A stretch of 43,320 nt of DNA from an uncultured Phascolarctobacterium sp. (GCA_937901335.1 CALCHC010000149.1:1-43320), one strand, 5' to 3'. Positions 23,939 through 32,765 are shown, counted from the first letter of the stretch. The notes: generated by a model from the sequence alone, not told the origin. Numbers and translations: made by a program.

Positions 23939-24880
23939 ATGGCGTTAAAACATAAAGATTTGATTTCCATCCACGATTTGGAAATCGGTGAAGTTGCGTT
24001 AATCTTAGACGTAGCTGCGAAACTGAAACGTAAACAGAAAAAAGGTGAGCCTCATCAATACTTAAAAGGAAAGTCTTTGGCAATGCTTTTCTCTAAAGCC
24101 TCTACTCGCACTAGAACTTCTTTCGAAGTTGGTTTCTACCAATTGGGTGGTCATCCCATTTATTTAAGTGATGATGCTTCTCAAATTGGTCGTGGCGAAC
24201 CTGTTAAAGATACTGCTCGCGTATTGTCTCGTTTTGTTGACGGTATTATGATTCGTACTTTCTCTCATGAATCTGTAATTGAACTGGCTAAATATGCAAG
24301 CATTCCGGTAATCAACGGTTTGACTGACTTGCTTCATCCTTGCCAAGCTTTGACCGATATCTTCACCATCCAAGAAAAAATGAAAGTTCTTAAAGGTCGT
24401 AAGATGGTTTATGTAGGCGATGGTAACAATATGGCACATTCTTTAATGTATGCTTGTGCTAAAGTTGGTATGAACATGGTTTGTGCTTGCCCTAAAGGTT
24501 ACCAACCTGATCCGCATGTTCTGGCTGAAGCTCAAGAAGATGCTGCACATGCAGGTTGCACTATTACCGTTGAAGAAGATGTAATGAAAGCAGTTAAAGG
24601 TGCAGACGTTCTTTACACCGATACTTGGGCAAGTATGGGTCAAGAAGAAGAACACGACGCTCGTAAAAAAATCTTCGCTCCTTATCAAATCAACGCAGAA
24701 CTTTTGGCAGCAGCAAGACCGGAAGCAATTGTTATGCACTGCTTGCCTGCATATCGTGGTGAAGAAATCACTGATGATGTAATCGAAGGACCTCAATCCG
24801 TTGTATTTGATCAAGCTGAAAACCGCTTGCATGTTCAAAAAGCAATCATGGCTCTCTTGATGAGTGACGAAGTTCTGTAA
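23939..24880 (+). CDS. argF: Ornithine carbamoyltransferase
   Basis: A 313-residue enzyme forming citrulline from ornithine and carbamoyl phosphate. Carbamoyl-phosphate site: FSKASTRTRTSFEVG (STRTR motif); also DDASQIGRGEPVKDTARVLS, LLHPCQALTD (HPCQ) and VYVGDGNNMAHSL. The ornithine site is MHCLPAYRGEEI (HCLP), and TDTWASMGQ is typical of OTCases rather than ATCases. Carbamoyl phosphate synthase (carAB) is not in the window. It lies 15 bases after argD and 134 before argG, which has its own promoter. Confidence 0.97.
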   Translation: MALKHKDLISIHDLEIGEVALILDVAAKLKRKQKKGEPHQYLKGKSLAMLFSKASTRTRTSFEVGFYQLGGHPIYLSDDASQIGRGEPVKDTARVLSRFVDGIMIRTFSHESVIELAKYASIPVINGLTDLLHPCQALTDIFTIQEKMKVLKGRKMVYVGDGNNMAHSLMYACAKVGMNMVCACPKGYQPDPHVLAEAQEDAAHAGCTITVEEDVMKAVKGADVLYTDTWASMGQEEEHDARKKIFAPYQINAELLAAARPEAIVMHCLPAYRGEEITDDVIEGPQSVVFDQAENRLHVQKAIMALLMSDEVL

Positions 24881-24884
24881 TAGC

Positions 24885-24900
24885 TTTGTATACATACAAA
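24885..24900. repeat. Palindrome TTTGTATACATACAAA upstream of argG
   Basis: A perfect 7-base inverted repeat (TTTGTAT, AC, ATACAAA) directly after the argF stop. Its core is nearly the same as the palindrome over the argC promoter, so a shared regulator (ArgR/AhrC) is likely; it could also form a weak hairpin followed by AA. Confidence 0.5.
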
Positions 24901-24906
24901 AAGCAC

Positions 24907-24946
24907 TGGACAATAAAAAAAATAGTGCTATAATTAATGCTATAAT
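24907..24946 (+). promoter_or_regulatory. Promoter region for argGH
   Basis: Two copies of the extended -10 TGCTATAAT occur, with TATAAT at 24929-24934 and 24941-24946. TGGACA (24907-24912) lies 16 bases before the first. Both -10 elements precede argG by 70-85 bases and explain a separate transcript for argGH. Confidence 0.6.
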
Positions 24947-24974
24947 ATTCATTAATATTGTAATATTATTCATC
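24936..24974 (+). promoter_or_regulatory. Tandem ARG-box-like operators before argG
   Basis: AATGCTATAATATTCATT (24936-24953) and ATTGTAATATTATTCATC (24957-24974) are two 18-base sites separated by 3 bases, each fitting about 15 of 18 positions of the ARG box (W-N-TGAAT-W4-ATTCA-N-W, where ATTCA is intact). The spacing equals the classical ArgR tandem site. They overlap the second -10 element and the start region, suiting repression by arginine. A further half-site GATGAATAAATTAT is at 24987-25000. Confidence 0.55.
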
Positions 24975-25014
24975 GTTGCGAATAGGGATGAATAAATTAT
25001 AGGAGGCTTTTATA

Positions 25015-26235
25015 ATGAAAAAAGAAGATATTAAAAAAGTTGTATTGGCTTACTCCGGTGGCCTTGACACTTCCGTAATTATTCCTTGGTTGAAAGACAA
25101 CTACAACAACTGCGAAGTTATTGCTGTTTGTGCTGACCTTGGCCAAGGCGACGAACTTGACCCGGTTTATGACAAAGCTCTGAACACCGGTGCAAGCAAA
25201 TGCTTCATCCTCGACCTCAAAGAAGAATTCATCACTGACTATGTATGGCCCACTGTTAAAGCTGGCGCTGTTTATGAAAAGAAATATTTGCTCGGCACTT
25301 CCTTCGCTCGTCCGTTGATTGCTAAAAAATTGGTAGAAATCGCTATCGCTGAAGGCGCTGACGCTATTGCTCACGGTGCTACCGGTAAAGGCAACGACCA
25401 AGTTCGTTTCGAACTTTCCTGCAAAGCTTTGGCTCCCCAATTGGCAATCATTGCTCCTTGGCGTGAATGGAACTTCCGTTCTCGTGAAGACGAAATCGAA
25501 TATGCAGAAGCTCACAACATTCCTATCCCTGTATCTAAAGAACATGACTATTCCATGGACCGCAACATCTGGCACTTGAGCCATGAAGGTTCCGACCTTG
25601 AAGATCCCTGGAATGCTCCGAAAGATGAACTCTTCATCGTAACCAACACTCCGGAAAAAGCTCCTGACAAACCGGAATACATCGAAGTTGAATACGAAGA
25701 AGGCGTTCCCGTTGCAGTAAACGGCGAAAAACTCGCTCCGCTTGCACTCGTTGAAAAACTCAACGAAATCGGTATCCGCAATGCTATCGGTATCACTGAT
25801 ATGGTTGAAGACCGTCTCGTTGGTATGAAATCCCGCGGCGTTTATGAAAATCCCGCAGGCGCAATCATCTACTTCGGTCACAACGATTTGGAAAACCTCT
25901 GCCTTGATCGTGCAACCCAATCCTTCAAACAACAAGTTTCCATCCGTTACTCTGAATTGGTATACGATGGCATGTGGTTCAGCCCGTTGCGTGAAGCATT
26001 GGACGGTTTCGTAAACGAAACTCAAAAAACCGTTACCGGTACTGTTCGTATGAAACTTTACAAAGGCAACATCTACAGTGCAGGTGTTAAATCCCCGTAC
26101 TCCCTGTACAGCCAAGAATATGTAACCTTCGGCGAAGACGAAGTTTACAACCAAGCAGACGCAACTGGTTTCATCAACCTCTTCGGCTTGCCGCTGAAAG
26201 TTCGCGCTCTGATGAAACAAGGTGTACTGAAATAA
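25015..26235 (+). CDS. argG: Argininosuccinate synthase
   Basis: A 406-residue ATP-pyrophosphatase joining citrulline and aspartate. The P-loop is VVLAYSGGLDTSVIIPWL at the N-terminus. Also visible: AHGATGKGNDQVRFEL, WREWNFRSREDEIEYA and SKEHDYSMDRNIWHLSHEG, then the C-terminal IYSAGVKSPYSLYSQEYVTF. Its codons are strikingly rich in C-ending Phe, Ile, Asn and Asp codons compared with the neighbouring argC and argD, a sign of strong expression in this genome. The start ATG follows AGGAGGC. argH starts within the stop codon. Confidence 0.98.
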   Translation: MKKEDIKKVVLAYSGGLDTSVIIPWLKDNYNNCEVIAVCADLGQGDELDPVYDKALNTGASKCFILDLKEEFITDYVWPTVKAGAVYEKKYLLGTSFARPLIAKKLVEIAIAEGADAIAHGATGKGNDQVRFELSCKALAPQLAIIAPWREWNFRSREDEIEYAEAHNIPIPVSKEHDYSMDRNIWHLSHEGSDLEDPWNAPKDELFIVTNTPEKAPDKPEYIEVEYEEGVPVAVNGEKLAPLALVEKLNEIGIRNAIGITDMVEDRLVGMKSRGVYENPAGAIIYFGHNDLENLCLDRATQSFKQQVSIRYSELVYDGMWFSPLREALDGFVNETQKTVTGTVRMKLYKGNIYSAGVKSPYSLYSQEYVTFGEDEVYNQADATGFINLFGLPLKVRALMKQGVLK

Positions 26236-27647
26236 TGGCTAAGCTCTGGGGCGGTCGTTTCAGTAAAAATACTAACGAATTAGTGGACGCATTTAATGCG
26301 TCCATTGATTTTGATAAACGTTTATATCATGAAGATATCCGCGGCAGCATTGCTCACGCTAATATGTTGGCAAAATGCGGCATCATTCCGGCAGAAGACG
26401 GGGAAAAAATTGTTGCTGGTTTGAAAGATATCCTCGCAGATATTGAAGCAGGTAACTTTAGCTTTGAAGTTGCTCTGGAAGATATCCATATGAACGTTGA
26501 AGCACGTTTGACTGAACGTATTGGTCAAGCAGGTGCTCGCTTGCATACCGCGCGTAGCCGTAATGACCAAGTTGCGCTTGATATGCATATGTATATGAAA
26601 CGTGAAGTAGCAGAAATTGCTGAGCTTTTGATTAACTTTGAAAAAGCTCTCTTAACTGTTGCTAAAAAACATGATAAAACTTTGATGCCCGGTTACACTC
26701 ATCTTCAAAGAGCGCAACCGATTACCTTTGCTCATCATCTGCTTGCATACTTCAATATGCTGCAACGTGACTTCCGTCGTCTCTTAGGCGTTTGGGAAGG
26801 TGCGGACATGATGCCTTTGGGCGCAGGTGCTATTGCTGGTACTACTTTCCCCATTGACCGTCACGATGTGGCAGCTCAATTGAATTTTGGTAAAGTGTAC
26901 TGCAACAGTATGGACGCTGTAAGCGATAGGGACTATGTAATTGAATTCTTGTCCTTTGCTTCCATGCTTATGATGCATATGAGCCGTTTAAGTGAAGAAA
27001 TCTGCTTGTGGAGCAGTACCGAATTTGGCTTTATCGAATTGGACGACGCTTTTGCAACTGGTTCTTCCATGATGCCGCAAAAGAAAAATCCTGATATCGC
27101 TGAATTAGTACGTGGCAAAACCGGTCGCGTGTATGGTCACTTGCAAGCAATGCTAGTAACTGCAAAAGGCTTGCCTTTGACTTACAATAAAGACTTGCAA
27201 GAAGATAAAGAAGGCTTCTTTGATGCAGTGGACACCATTAAATTTAGCTTGGCAGTTTACTGCGATATGATTCTCACCATGACTGTGAATGTTGATAAAA
27301 TGCAACAAGCAGTTAGCAAAGATTTCTCCAACGCTACTGACTTGGCAGACTATCTTGTTCGCAAAGGCTTGCCCTTCCGTCAAGCTCACGAAGTTGTTGG
27401 CAAATGCGTAGCTTACGCAATTTTGAACGACAAATTCTTGCCGGAAATCACTTTGGAAGAATACAAAGGCTTCAGCGATCTTTTCAAAGAAGATTTGCTT
27501 GTTGCTTTGGAACCTTACAATTGCGTAGCTGCTCGTAAATCTTACGGCGGTCCTGCTTTCACCGAAAACGAAAAACAATTTGCTATTGGTGACGAAGTGA
27601 TTGCTGCTCAAGAAAAAACTTTAGCAGAACTGCAAGCAAAATTATAA
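26235..27647 (+). CDS. argH: Argininosuccinate lyase
   Basis: A 470-residue lyase producing arginine and fumarate, of the fumarase/aspartase superfamily. Motifs: KLWGGRFSKNTNELVDAFNA, HTARSRNDQVALD (active-site region), PGYTHLQRAQP and the signature GSSMMPQKKNPDIAELVRG. The ATG shares its first base with the argG stop (TAATG), and there is only a weak ribosome site, so translation is probably coupled. The fumarate by-product can feed the fumarase encoded 11 kb upstream. A terminator closes the cluster. Confidence 0.98.
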   Translation: MAKLWGGRFSKNTNELVDAFNASIDFDKRLYHEDIRGSIAHANMLAKCGIIPAEDGEKIVAGLKDILADIEAGNFSFEVALEDIHMNVEARLTERIGQAGARLHTARSRNDQVALDMHMYMKREVAEIAELLINFEKALLTVAKKHDKTLMPGYTHLQRAQPITFAHHLLAYFNMLQRDFRRLLGVWEGADMMPLGAGAIAGTTFPIDRHDVAAQLNFGKVYCNSMDAVSDRDYVIEFLSFASMLMMHMSRLSEEICLWSSTEFGFIELDDAFATGSSMMPQKKNPDIAELVRGKTGRVYGHLQAMLVTAKGLPLTYNKDLQEDKEGFFDAVDTIKFSLAVYCDMILTMTVNVDKMQQAVSKDFSNATDLADYLVRKGLPFRQAHEVVGKCVAYAILNDKFLPEITLEEYKGFSDLFKEDLLVALEPYNCVAARKSYGGPAFTENEKQFAIGDEVIAAQEKTLAELQAKL

Positions 27648-27655
27648 AAAATGTT

Positions 27656-27703
27656 AAAAAACCACATTTATTCTGTAATAGAGTAAATGTGGTTTTATTT
27701 TTT
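27656..27703 (+). terminator. Terminator of the arg cluster
   Basis: Stem ACCACATTTA/TAAATGTGGT (27661-27670 with 27684-27693), A-run before it and TTTTATTTTTT after it. It probably works on both strands. Confidence 0.92.
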
Positions 27704-27704
27704 G

Positions 27705-27713
27705 TGTTATAAT
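27705..27713 (+). promoter_or_regulatory. Extended -10 promoter for the cdaA operon
   Basis: TGTTATAAT (27705-27713) directly after the arg terminator, about 40 bases before the cdaA start. No clear -35. Confidence 0.6.
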
Positions 27714-27753
27714 AAATTGAATAAATATTTTTTGATGTAAGTAGGTGAAGGTT

Positions 27754-28596
27754 TTGCTTATTCAGGTACAAGGACTTTTATCAACCTTGGGTATTTTGGA
27801 CATCGTGGATATTCTCTTGGTTGCCTATTTTTTATATACTCTCTACCAAATGTTGATTAACACAAGAGCGGCTACTCTCTTAAAAGGTTTGCTCATTTTG
27901 TTAGTCATTATGATGACTAGTAGGTGGATGAACCTGCACGTAATCAGCTGGCTGATGGAAAAAAGTATGACCGTTATCTTGGTCGCTTTGCCTGTAGTTT
28001 TCCAACCGGAATTACGTCGCGCTCTTGAACAAATTGGTCGCGGTAAATGGTTCCACAAAGGTGGTAGCAGTGAACTGGACGAAGCTGAATTTGATAGTTT
28101 GCTGCGTGCTGTGAGCGGTGCTACTACTGCCATGAGTCGTCGTAAAGTTGGTGCGTTGATGGTATTTGAACGCAACACCGGCTTGGAAGAATGTATCGAA
28201 ACTGGTATTGCCATTGACGGTCTTTTAAGCGAAGGTTTGTTGTTGAACATTTTTGAAAAAGATACTCCCTTACACGATGGGGCAGTAATCATTCGTGGTA
28301 AACGCATTGTGGCGGCAAGCTGCCTTTTGCCCTTGACTGAGAATCGCAATTTGAGTCAAGAGTTAGGTACTCGTCATAGAGCTGGTATTGGTGTGTCTGA
28401 ACAATCTGACGCTGTAGTAATCATTGTCAGTGAAGAAACAGGTACTGTTTCCATCGCTCGTAATGGTGAATTGATGCGTTACCTGCACGCTGATGATGTT
28501 AGAGAAATTTTGCGTAGTGCTTTGTTTGAACAAGGTAAAAATGTAAAAGAAACTTTTGTAGAAAAGATTAAAACTATGCGAGGAGAGAAAAAATGA
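27754..28596 (+). CDS. cdaA: Diadenylate cyclase CdaA
   Basis: A 280-residue membrane enzyme that makes c-di-AMP from two ATP. Three hydrophobic helices at about residues 10-80 are followed by the DAC domain: LRRALEQIGRG, AVSGATTAMSRRKVGALMVFE, DGA motif in LHDGAVIIRG and RHR motif in LGTRHRAGIGVSEQSDAVV. I prefer the TTG at 27754, because GTAGGTG lies 6 bases before it; a GTG at 27745 overlaps that ribosome site and would add three residues. It is followed by cdaR with an ATGA overlap and by glmM, the conserved CdaA module in which CdaR and GlmM control cyclase activity. Confidence 0.95.
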   Translation: MLIQVQGLLSTLGILDIVDILLVAYFLYTLYQMLINTRAATLLKGLLILLVIMMTSRWMNLHVISWLMEKSMTVILVALPVVFQPELRRALEQIGRGKWFHKGGSSELDEAEFDSLLRAVSGATTAMSRRKVGALMVFERNTGLEECIETGIAIDGLLSEGLLLNIFEKDTPLHDGAVIIRGKRIVAASCLLPLTENRNLSQELGTRHRAGIGVSEQSDAVVIIVSEETGTVSIARNGELMRYLHADDVREILRSALFEQGKNVKETFVEKIKTMRGEKK

Positions 28597-29519
28597 ATTT
28601 TCTCGAAGATTTGTTTAAAAAAGATAATTTGCTGGCACGGATTATTTCTCTCGTAGTAGCTTGCTTTTTGTGGGCTTACGTGATGATGGAGCAAAATCCT
28701 GTAATTGAGCGTTATTATGAAGTGCCTTTGGTGCAAAAGAACATCGCCCAAAATATGGAAGTCTTTAATGCACCGGAAACTGTTACCGTTCAAGTACGTG
28801 CTTCCCGTTTACTTTTAGATGATAATGCTGGTAAAACCATTAATGCTTATGTGGATTTGAAAGGTATTTCTGAAGGTCAGCAAAAGCTGCATGTTCACGC
28901 TACCTTTACCAAAGGTGAAGTAGTAAATATTTTGCCTAAAGATGCAAGTGTTTTTGTAGATCATACTGTAGAAAAAACTGTACCTGTCGTTACTAGTGTT
29001 GTAGATAATTATGATGAAGATATAACCGTAGACAGTAATGGCATTACTCCCAGTGAAGCTGTAGTACGTGGTGCTTCCAGTAGGTTGAGCAAAATTAGTA
29101 AAGTAACTGCTCCCGTTAGCATTAAAGATCAAAGGGGTAACTTCCAAGCTGAAAGTGTTTTAGTGCCTTTAGATGATAATGGCAAGTTGGTAAGTGATGT
29201 GCATATTATCCCTGACAAAGCAACTGTGGATGCAGTAATAGTTCGCAAAATGGTTTCTGCTGAATTACCTGTGCGCATTGTTATTAATGGTGAATTGCCC
29301 GAAGGCTTACATATTGCTCAAATGCAAGTGCTTCCGGAAAAGGTACGCGTAACTGCGCCTCCTTCCGTGTTGAAAAATTTGAAGGAAATAAATACTAAAC
29401 CCATTGATATTACCGTTTTAACTGGTAGTATGGCAATTAATACAGGAATGGAATTCCCTGACAAAGTTATTCCTGCTGTTAACGAAGTGCAAGTACGTTT
29501 TTCTGTAGAAAGGCAATAA
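28593..29519 (+). CDS. cdaR: CdaA regulator CdaR (YbbR-domain protein)
   Basis: A 308-residue protein with one N-terminal membrane helix (IISLVVACFLWAYVMMEQNP, about 16-35) and three to four YbbR repeats outside the membrane, each built around the hallmark 'P..V.V' pattern, for example APETVTVQVRASRLLLDDN, PSEAVVRGASSRLSKISKV and LPEKVRVTAPPSVLKNLKEI. In Firmicutes CdaR contacts CdaA and modulates c-di-AMP synthesis. Translation is coupled to cdaA by a four-base overlap. The FAD oxidoreductase follows immediately. Confidence 0.92.
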   Translation: MNFLEDLFKKDNLLARIISLVVACFLWAYVMMEQNPVIERYYEVPLVQKNIAQNMEVFNAPETVTVQVRASRLLLDDNAGKTINAYVDLKGISEGQQKLHVHATFTKGEVVNILPKDASVFVDHTVEKTVPVVTSVVDNYDEDITVDSNGITPSEAVVRGASSRLSKISKVTAPVSIKDQRGNFQAESVLVPLDDNGKLVSDVHIIPDKATVDAVIVRKMVSAELPVRIVINGELPEGLHIAQMQVLPEKVRVTAPPSVLKNLKEINTKPIDITVLTGSMAINTGMEFPDKVIPAVNEVQVRFSVERQ

Positions 29520-29522
29520 TTG

Positions 29523-31127
29523 ATGAAACTGAAGATAAATAATGTGCGCGTTTCTTTGCTCCACGATACACCTTTAGAAAAGGCTGTCTGCAAAAAGCTT
29601 GGTGTACCCAAGGATTGTTTGGGAGAGCTTAAAATAGTTCGTAAAGCAGTTGATGCGCGTAAAAAAGATAATGTCTGCCTAAACTACCATGTTTTAGCAG
29701 ATGTGGATGTAAATAATAAATTTGCCAAGAAGATTTTGGCAGATAAGGATATTAGTCAGTATAAAGAAGAACCTGCTACGCCCGTAGAGTTTGGCAATAT
29801 GCCTATGAGTGCTCCGCCCGTGGTTATTGGCGCTGGCCCTGCAGGTCTTTTGGCGGCGTTGGAGCTTGCTAAGTATGGCTACAAGCCTTTGCTTTTAGAA
29901 CGTGGTAAGCCTGTAGCTCAAAGGGTAGAGGATGTGCAACGCTTCTGGAAAACTGGTGCGTTTAACCCTGCTTCCAATGTGCAGTTTGGTGAAGGCGGTG
30001 CAGGTACTTTCTCCGATGGTAAACTGACAACTCGCGTTAATGACCCTGTAATGAAGGATATTTTAGAAACCTTCGTTGCAGCTGGTGCTCCGGAAAATAT
30101 TTTGTGGGAACATAAGCCTCACGTTGGTACTGATAAGCTTCGTGCTATGGTAACTGGCATCAGTAAACAGATTCTTGCTTACGGTGGGCAAATTATGTAT
30201 GAAGCTCACGTTACCGATTTTATTATCAATAATAATGCTGTAACTGGCGTAGTACTTGCTAATGGCGAAAAGCTTGCTGCAGGTGCAGTAGTTTTAGCCT
30301 GCGGACATAGTGCTCGCGATACTTATAAAATGCTTGCGGCGAAAGGTATTGGTATTACCAGTAAACCTTTTGCTATTGGCGTGCGTATTGAGCATCCCCA
30401 AGAATTAATTGATAGAGCTCAATATGGTACTTTTGCTGGACATAAGCTGCTTGGCGCGGCGGATTATGCTCTCGTTTATCATACTCCTGATAAAACTAGA
30501 ACTGCGTATTCTTTCTGCATGTGCCCTGGTGGTTTGGTAGTTGCTGCTGCTTCCGAAAGTGGGGGCGTAGTAGTAAACGGCATGAGTATGTATAACCGTG
30601 ATAGCGGTGTAGCTAACAGTGCTTTAGTTGTGAATGTAAGTGCTGAAGATTTTGGCAATGCTCCTTTAGATGGCGTTGAGTTCCAACGCAAATATGAGCA
30701 GTTGGCTTATGCAGCAGGTGGCAGTAATTATCACGCTCCTGCTCAAAACTTTGCCAGCTTCTTGAAAGGCACTACCCCCGACGTAAGTAGTTTGGTAGCA
30801 TCCACTTATCGTCCGGGAATCACTCCCTGTGATTTAACTAAAGTGTTGCCTAATTATGTGTGCGATACTTTGAGAGCAGGCATTACCGATTTTGGCAGAA
30901 AGATTGCCGGCTATAATGACGGTGGTGCGCTCTTAACTGGTGTGGAAACTAGAACTTCCGCGCCTGTACGCATTGTGCGTGATAAACTTACTTACGTTTC
31001 TGAAACTCATGACCTTTTATACCCTTGTGGTGAAGGGGCAGGGTATGCAGGTGGAATTATGAGTGCGGCTCTTGATGGATATCACGTGGCTCGCGCTATA
31101 ATGAAGAGATTTGCAAAATTAAAATAA
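29523..31127 (+). CDS. NAD(P)/FAD-dependent oxidoreductase (COG2509-like)
   Basis: A 534-residue flavoprotein. After an N-terminal ACT/ferredoxin-like region (LKINNVRVSLLHDTPLEK, KIVRKAVDARKKDN), the FAD-binding Rossmann motif is VVIGAGPAGLLAALELAKYG (about 99-118), followed by LERGKPV. Other landmarks: FGEGGAGTFSDGKLTTR, AVVLACGHSARDTY and the C-terminal CGEGAGYAGGIMSAALDG typical of the uncharacterised FAD-dependent dehydrogenase group. ATG at 29523 is chosen over TTG at 29520, giving AAAGGC at a usable distance. It lies between cdaR and glmM, a position also seen in other Firmicutes (recalled, not checked). The substrate and the reason for linkage to cell-wall and c-di-AMP genes are not known. 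Confidence 0.9.
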   Translation: MKLKINNVRVSLLHDTPLEKAVCKKLGVPKDCLGELKIVRKAVDARKKDNVCLNYHVLADVDVNNKFAKKILADKDISQYKEEPATPVEFGNMPMSAPPVVIGAGPAGLLAALELAKYGYKPLLLERGKPVAQRVEDVQRFWKTGAFNPASNVQFGEGGAGTFSDGKLTTRVNDPVMKDILETFVAAGAPENILWEHKPHVGTDKLRAMVTGISKQILAYGGQIMYEAHVTDFIINNNAVTGVVLANGEKLAAGAVVLACGHSARDTYKMLAAKGIGITSKPFAIGVRIEHPQELIDRAQYGTFAGHKLLGAADYALVYHTPDKTRTAYSFCMCPGGLVVAAASESGGVVVNGMSMYNRDSGVANSALVVNVSAEDFGNAPLDGVEFQRKYEQLAYAAGGSNYHAPAQNFASFLKGTTPDVSSLVASTYRPGITPCDLTKVLPNYVCDTLRAGITDFGRKIAGYNDGGALLTGVETRTSAPVRIVRDKLTYVSETHDLLYPCGEGAGYAGGIMSAALDGYHVARAIMKRFAKLK

Positions 31128-31148
31128 ATTGATGTGGAGGATTTTAAA

Positions 31149-32489
31149 ATGGCTCGTTTATTCGGTACCGACGGTGTACGCGGTGTAGCAAATGTTCAAT
31201 TAACTCCGGAGCTGGCTTTTAAATTAGGCTATGCTGCGGCTAAATATTTTGGTAGAGAAGTGTCCAATCCTAAAATCATCATTGGTCGCGACACTCGTCG
31301 TAGTGGTCCTATGCTTGAATGTGCATTGGCAGCGGGTATCTGCGCTGCTGGCGGTAATGCTCACATTTTAGGTGTAATGCCCACTCCTGCAGTTTCCTTC
31401 TTGACTTCTGAAGTTAATGCTAATGCTGGCGTTGTAATTTCTGCTTCTCACAATCCTTTTGAAGATAATGGTATTAAATTTTTCTCCAAAACTGGTCATA
31501 AATTGCCTGATGCTGTAGAAGATGAAATTGCTGATATTGTTGCAGCTCCTATTGATTACAGCCAAGCAGTAAGAGGTTCCAGTGTAGGTACCGTAGTTTA
31601 TGAATATGGTTTGGCAGAAAAATACATCAACCATATTTTGAAAACTGCATATGTTAAATTGGATGGCTTGAAAGTAGTTATGGACTGCTCCAACGGTGCG
31701 AATAGCGAAATTGCCCCGGAAATACTCCGTGGTTTGGGTGCAGAAGTCATCACCATTTTCAATGAACCTAACGGTATCAATATCAACGATGGTTGTGGCT
31801 CTACTCATTTAGAGGCATTGCAAGCAAAAGTTGTAGAAGTTGGCGCTAATGTTGGTGTTGCTAATGATGGTGACGCAGACCGTTGCCTTATCGTAGACGA
31901 AAAAGGCGAAGTTCTTGATGGTGACCAAATTATGCTTCTTTGTGCATTGGAATTGATGGAACAAGGCAAACTCAATGATAATATGCTTGTAACCACCGTT
32001 ATGAGTAATGTTGGTTTGCACAAAGCGATGAAAGACGCTGGCGGTAAAACTGTTAAAACTGGTGTAGGCGATAGATACGTATTGGAAGAAATGCTCAAAC
32101 ATGATTACAGTTTGGGCGGTGAACAATCCGGTCATATTATCTTCTCCGAATTTGCTAAAACCGGTGACGGTATTTTAACTGCTGTGCAAGTTCTGTGTTC
32201 CATGGTTAAAAACAATAAAACCTTGTCTGAAATGGGCGCAGTAATGACCAAGTTCCCGCAAATTCTCGTAAATGTACGCGTTGCGGATAAAAATGGTTGG
32301 GAAGAAAACCAAGCTATTAAAGACGTAATCGCAAAATATCAAGAAGAATTGGGAGACAATGGTCAAATCTTAGTGCGTGCTTCCGGTACTGAACCTTTAA
32401 TCCGCATTATGGCAGAAGGTCCTAAACAAGAATACTTGGAACAAATTGCCGAAGCAATCGCTGAAGTTGTTGTTAAGGAATTAGCATAA
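31149..32489 (+). CDS. glmM: Phosphoglucosamine mutase
   Basis: A 446-residue alpha-D-phosphohexomutase converting glucosamine-6-phosphate to glucosamine-1-phosphate for UDP-GlcNAc. The start (MARLFGTDGVRGVAN) is the classic GlmM N-terminus; GGAGG precedes ATG 31149, and an upstream ATG at 31134 is not used in the family. The phosphoserine loop is VISASHNPFEDNGIKF (Ser100), the metal loop is DGDADRCLIVD, and the sugar-binding loop is LGGEQSGHIIF. The C-terminal phosphate site is RASGTEPLIRIM. GlmM also inhibits CdaA in several Firmicutes, so its co-transcription with cdaA-cdaR has regulatory meaning. Confidence 0.97.
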   Translation: MARLFGTDGVRGVANVQLTPELAFKLGYAAAKYFGREVSNPKIIIGRDTRRSGPMLECALAAGICAAGGNAHILGVMPTPAVSFLTSEVNANAGVVISASHNPFEDNGIKFFSKTGHKLPDAVEDEIADIVAAPIDYSQAVRGSSVGTVVYEYGLAEKYINHILKTAYVKLDGLKVVMDCSNGANSEIAPEILRGLGAEVITIFNEPNGININDGCGSTHLEALQAKVVEVGANVGVANDGDADRCLIVDEKGEVLDGDQIMLLCALELMEQGKLNDNMLVTTVMSNVGLHKAMKDAGGKTVKTGVGDRYVLEEMLKHDYSLGGEQSGHIIFSEFAKTGDGILTAVQVLCSMVKNNKTLSEMGAVMTKFPQILVNVRVADKNGWEENQAIKDVIAKYQEELGDNGQILVRASGTEPLIRIMAEGPKQEYLEQIAEAIAEVVVKELA

Positions 32490-32510
32490 GTACAAATATT
32501 TTTCACTTTG

Positions 32511-32542
32511 TTGACCTAAACTTAATAGTATAGTATTATAAT
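32511..32542 (+). promoter_or_regulatory. Promoter for the glmS transcript
   Basis: TTGACC (32511-32516) with TATTAT (32534-32539) at 17 bases, or with TATAAT (32537-32542) at 20 bases. The RNA would begin about 70 bases before the ribozyme cleavage site. Confidence 0.65.
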
Positions 32543-32558
32543 ACTAATCACAAATGAT

Positions 32559-32590
32559 AAACCGCGGGAGCTAACCAGCTTGCGCGGTTT
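32559..32590 (+). other. Stable hairpin in the glmS leader, upstream of the ribozyme
   Basis: AAACCGCG (32559-32566) pairs with CGCGGTTT (32583-32590); an inner AGCT/AGCT pair extends it. It is in the part of the leader that is cut off by the ribozyme, and no U-run follows, so it is not a simple terminator. Its role is unclear. Confidence 0.5.
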
Positions 32591-32619
32591 GTTGCGTGTT
32601 TTTAACACCTTGTGATTTA

Positions 32620-32765
32620 GCGCATGTGCCGTTTGTTTTACAAGCGGTGGACGAGGATAGAGGTCGTCGATTAGTCAGCGGATGCCTCTCAGTTAGCTGC
32701 AAACTGTAAGCTGGATACAAAGCCTGTTGGTAACAACAGAGAGAAAATTTCAGTAGCAGAATGGT
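32620..32765 (+). ncRNA. glmS ribozyme/riboswitch
   Basis: The 5' leader contains the glucosamine-6-phosphate-dependent self-cleaving ribozyme. The expected cleavage is between A32619 and G32620 (TTTA, then GCGC). P1 is formed by CCGTTTGT/ACAAGCGG (32629-32636 with 32640-32647). The conserved core GACGAGGATAGAGG and GCGGATGCCTCT follows, with AGAGG/CCTCT as P2 (32659-32663 with 32685-32689). A later hairpin CTGTTG-GTAA-CAACAG (32724-32739) has a GNRA tetraloop. It shuts down glmS expression when GlcN6P accumulates. The 3' end is approximate. Confidence 0.95.

Noticed and set aside
24997..26220. Long minus-strand open frame (407 codons) opposite argG
   Set aside because: Same artefact of argG codon bias; composition (Phe, Val, Ser-rich) is not protein-like, and argG is certain.
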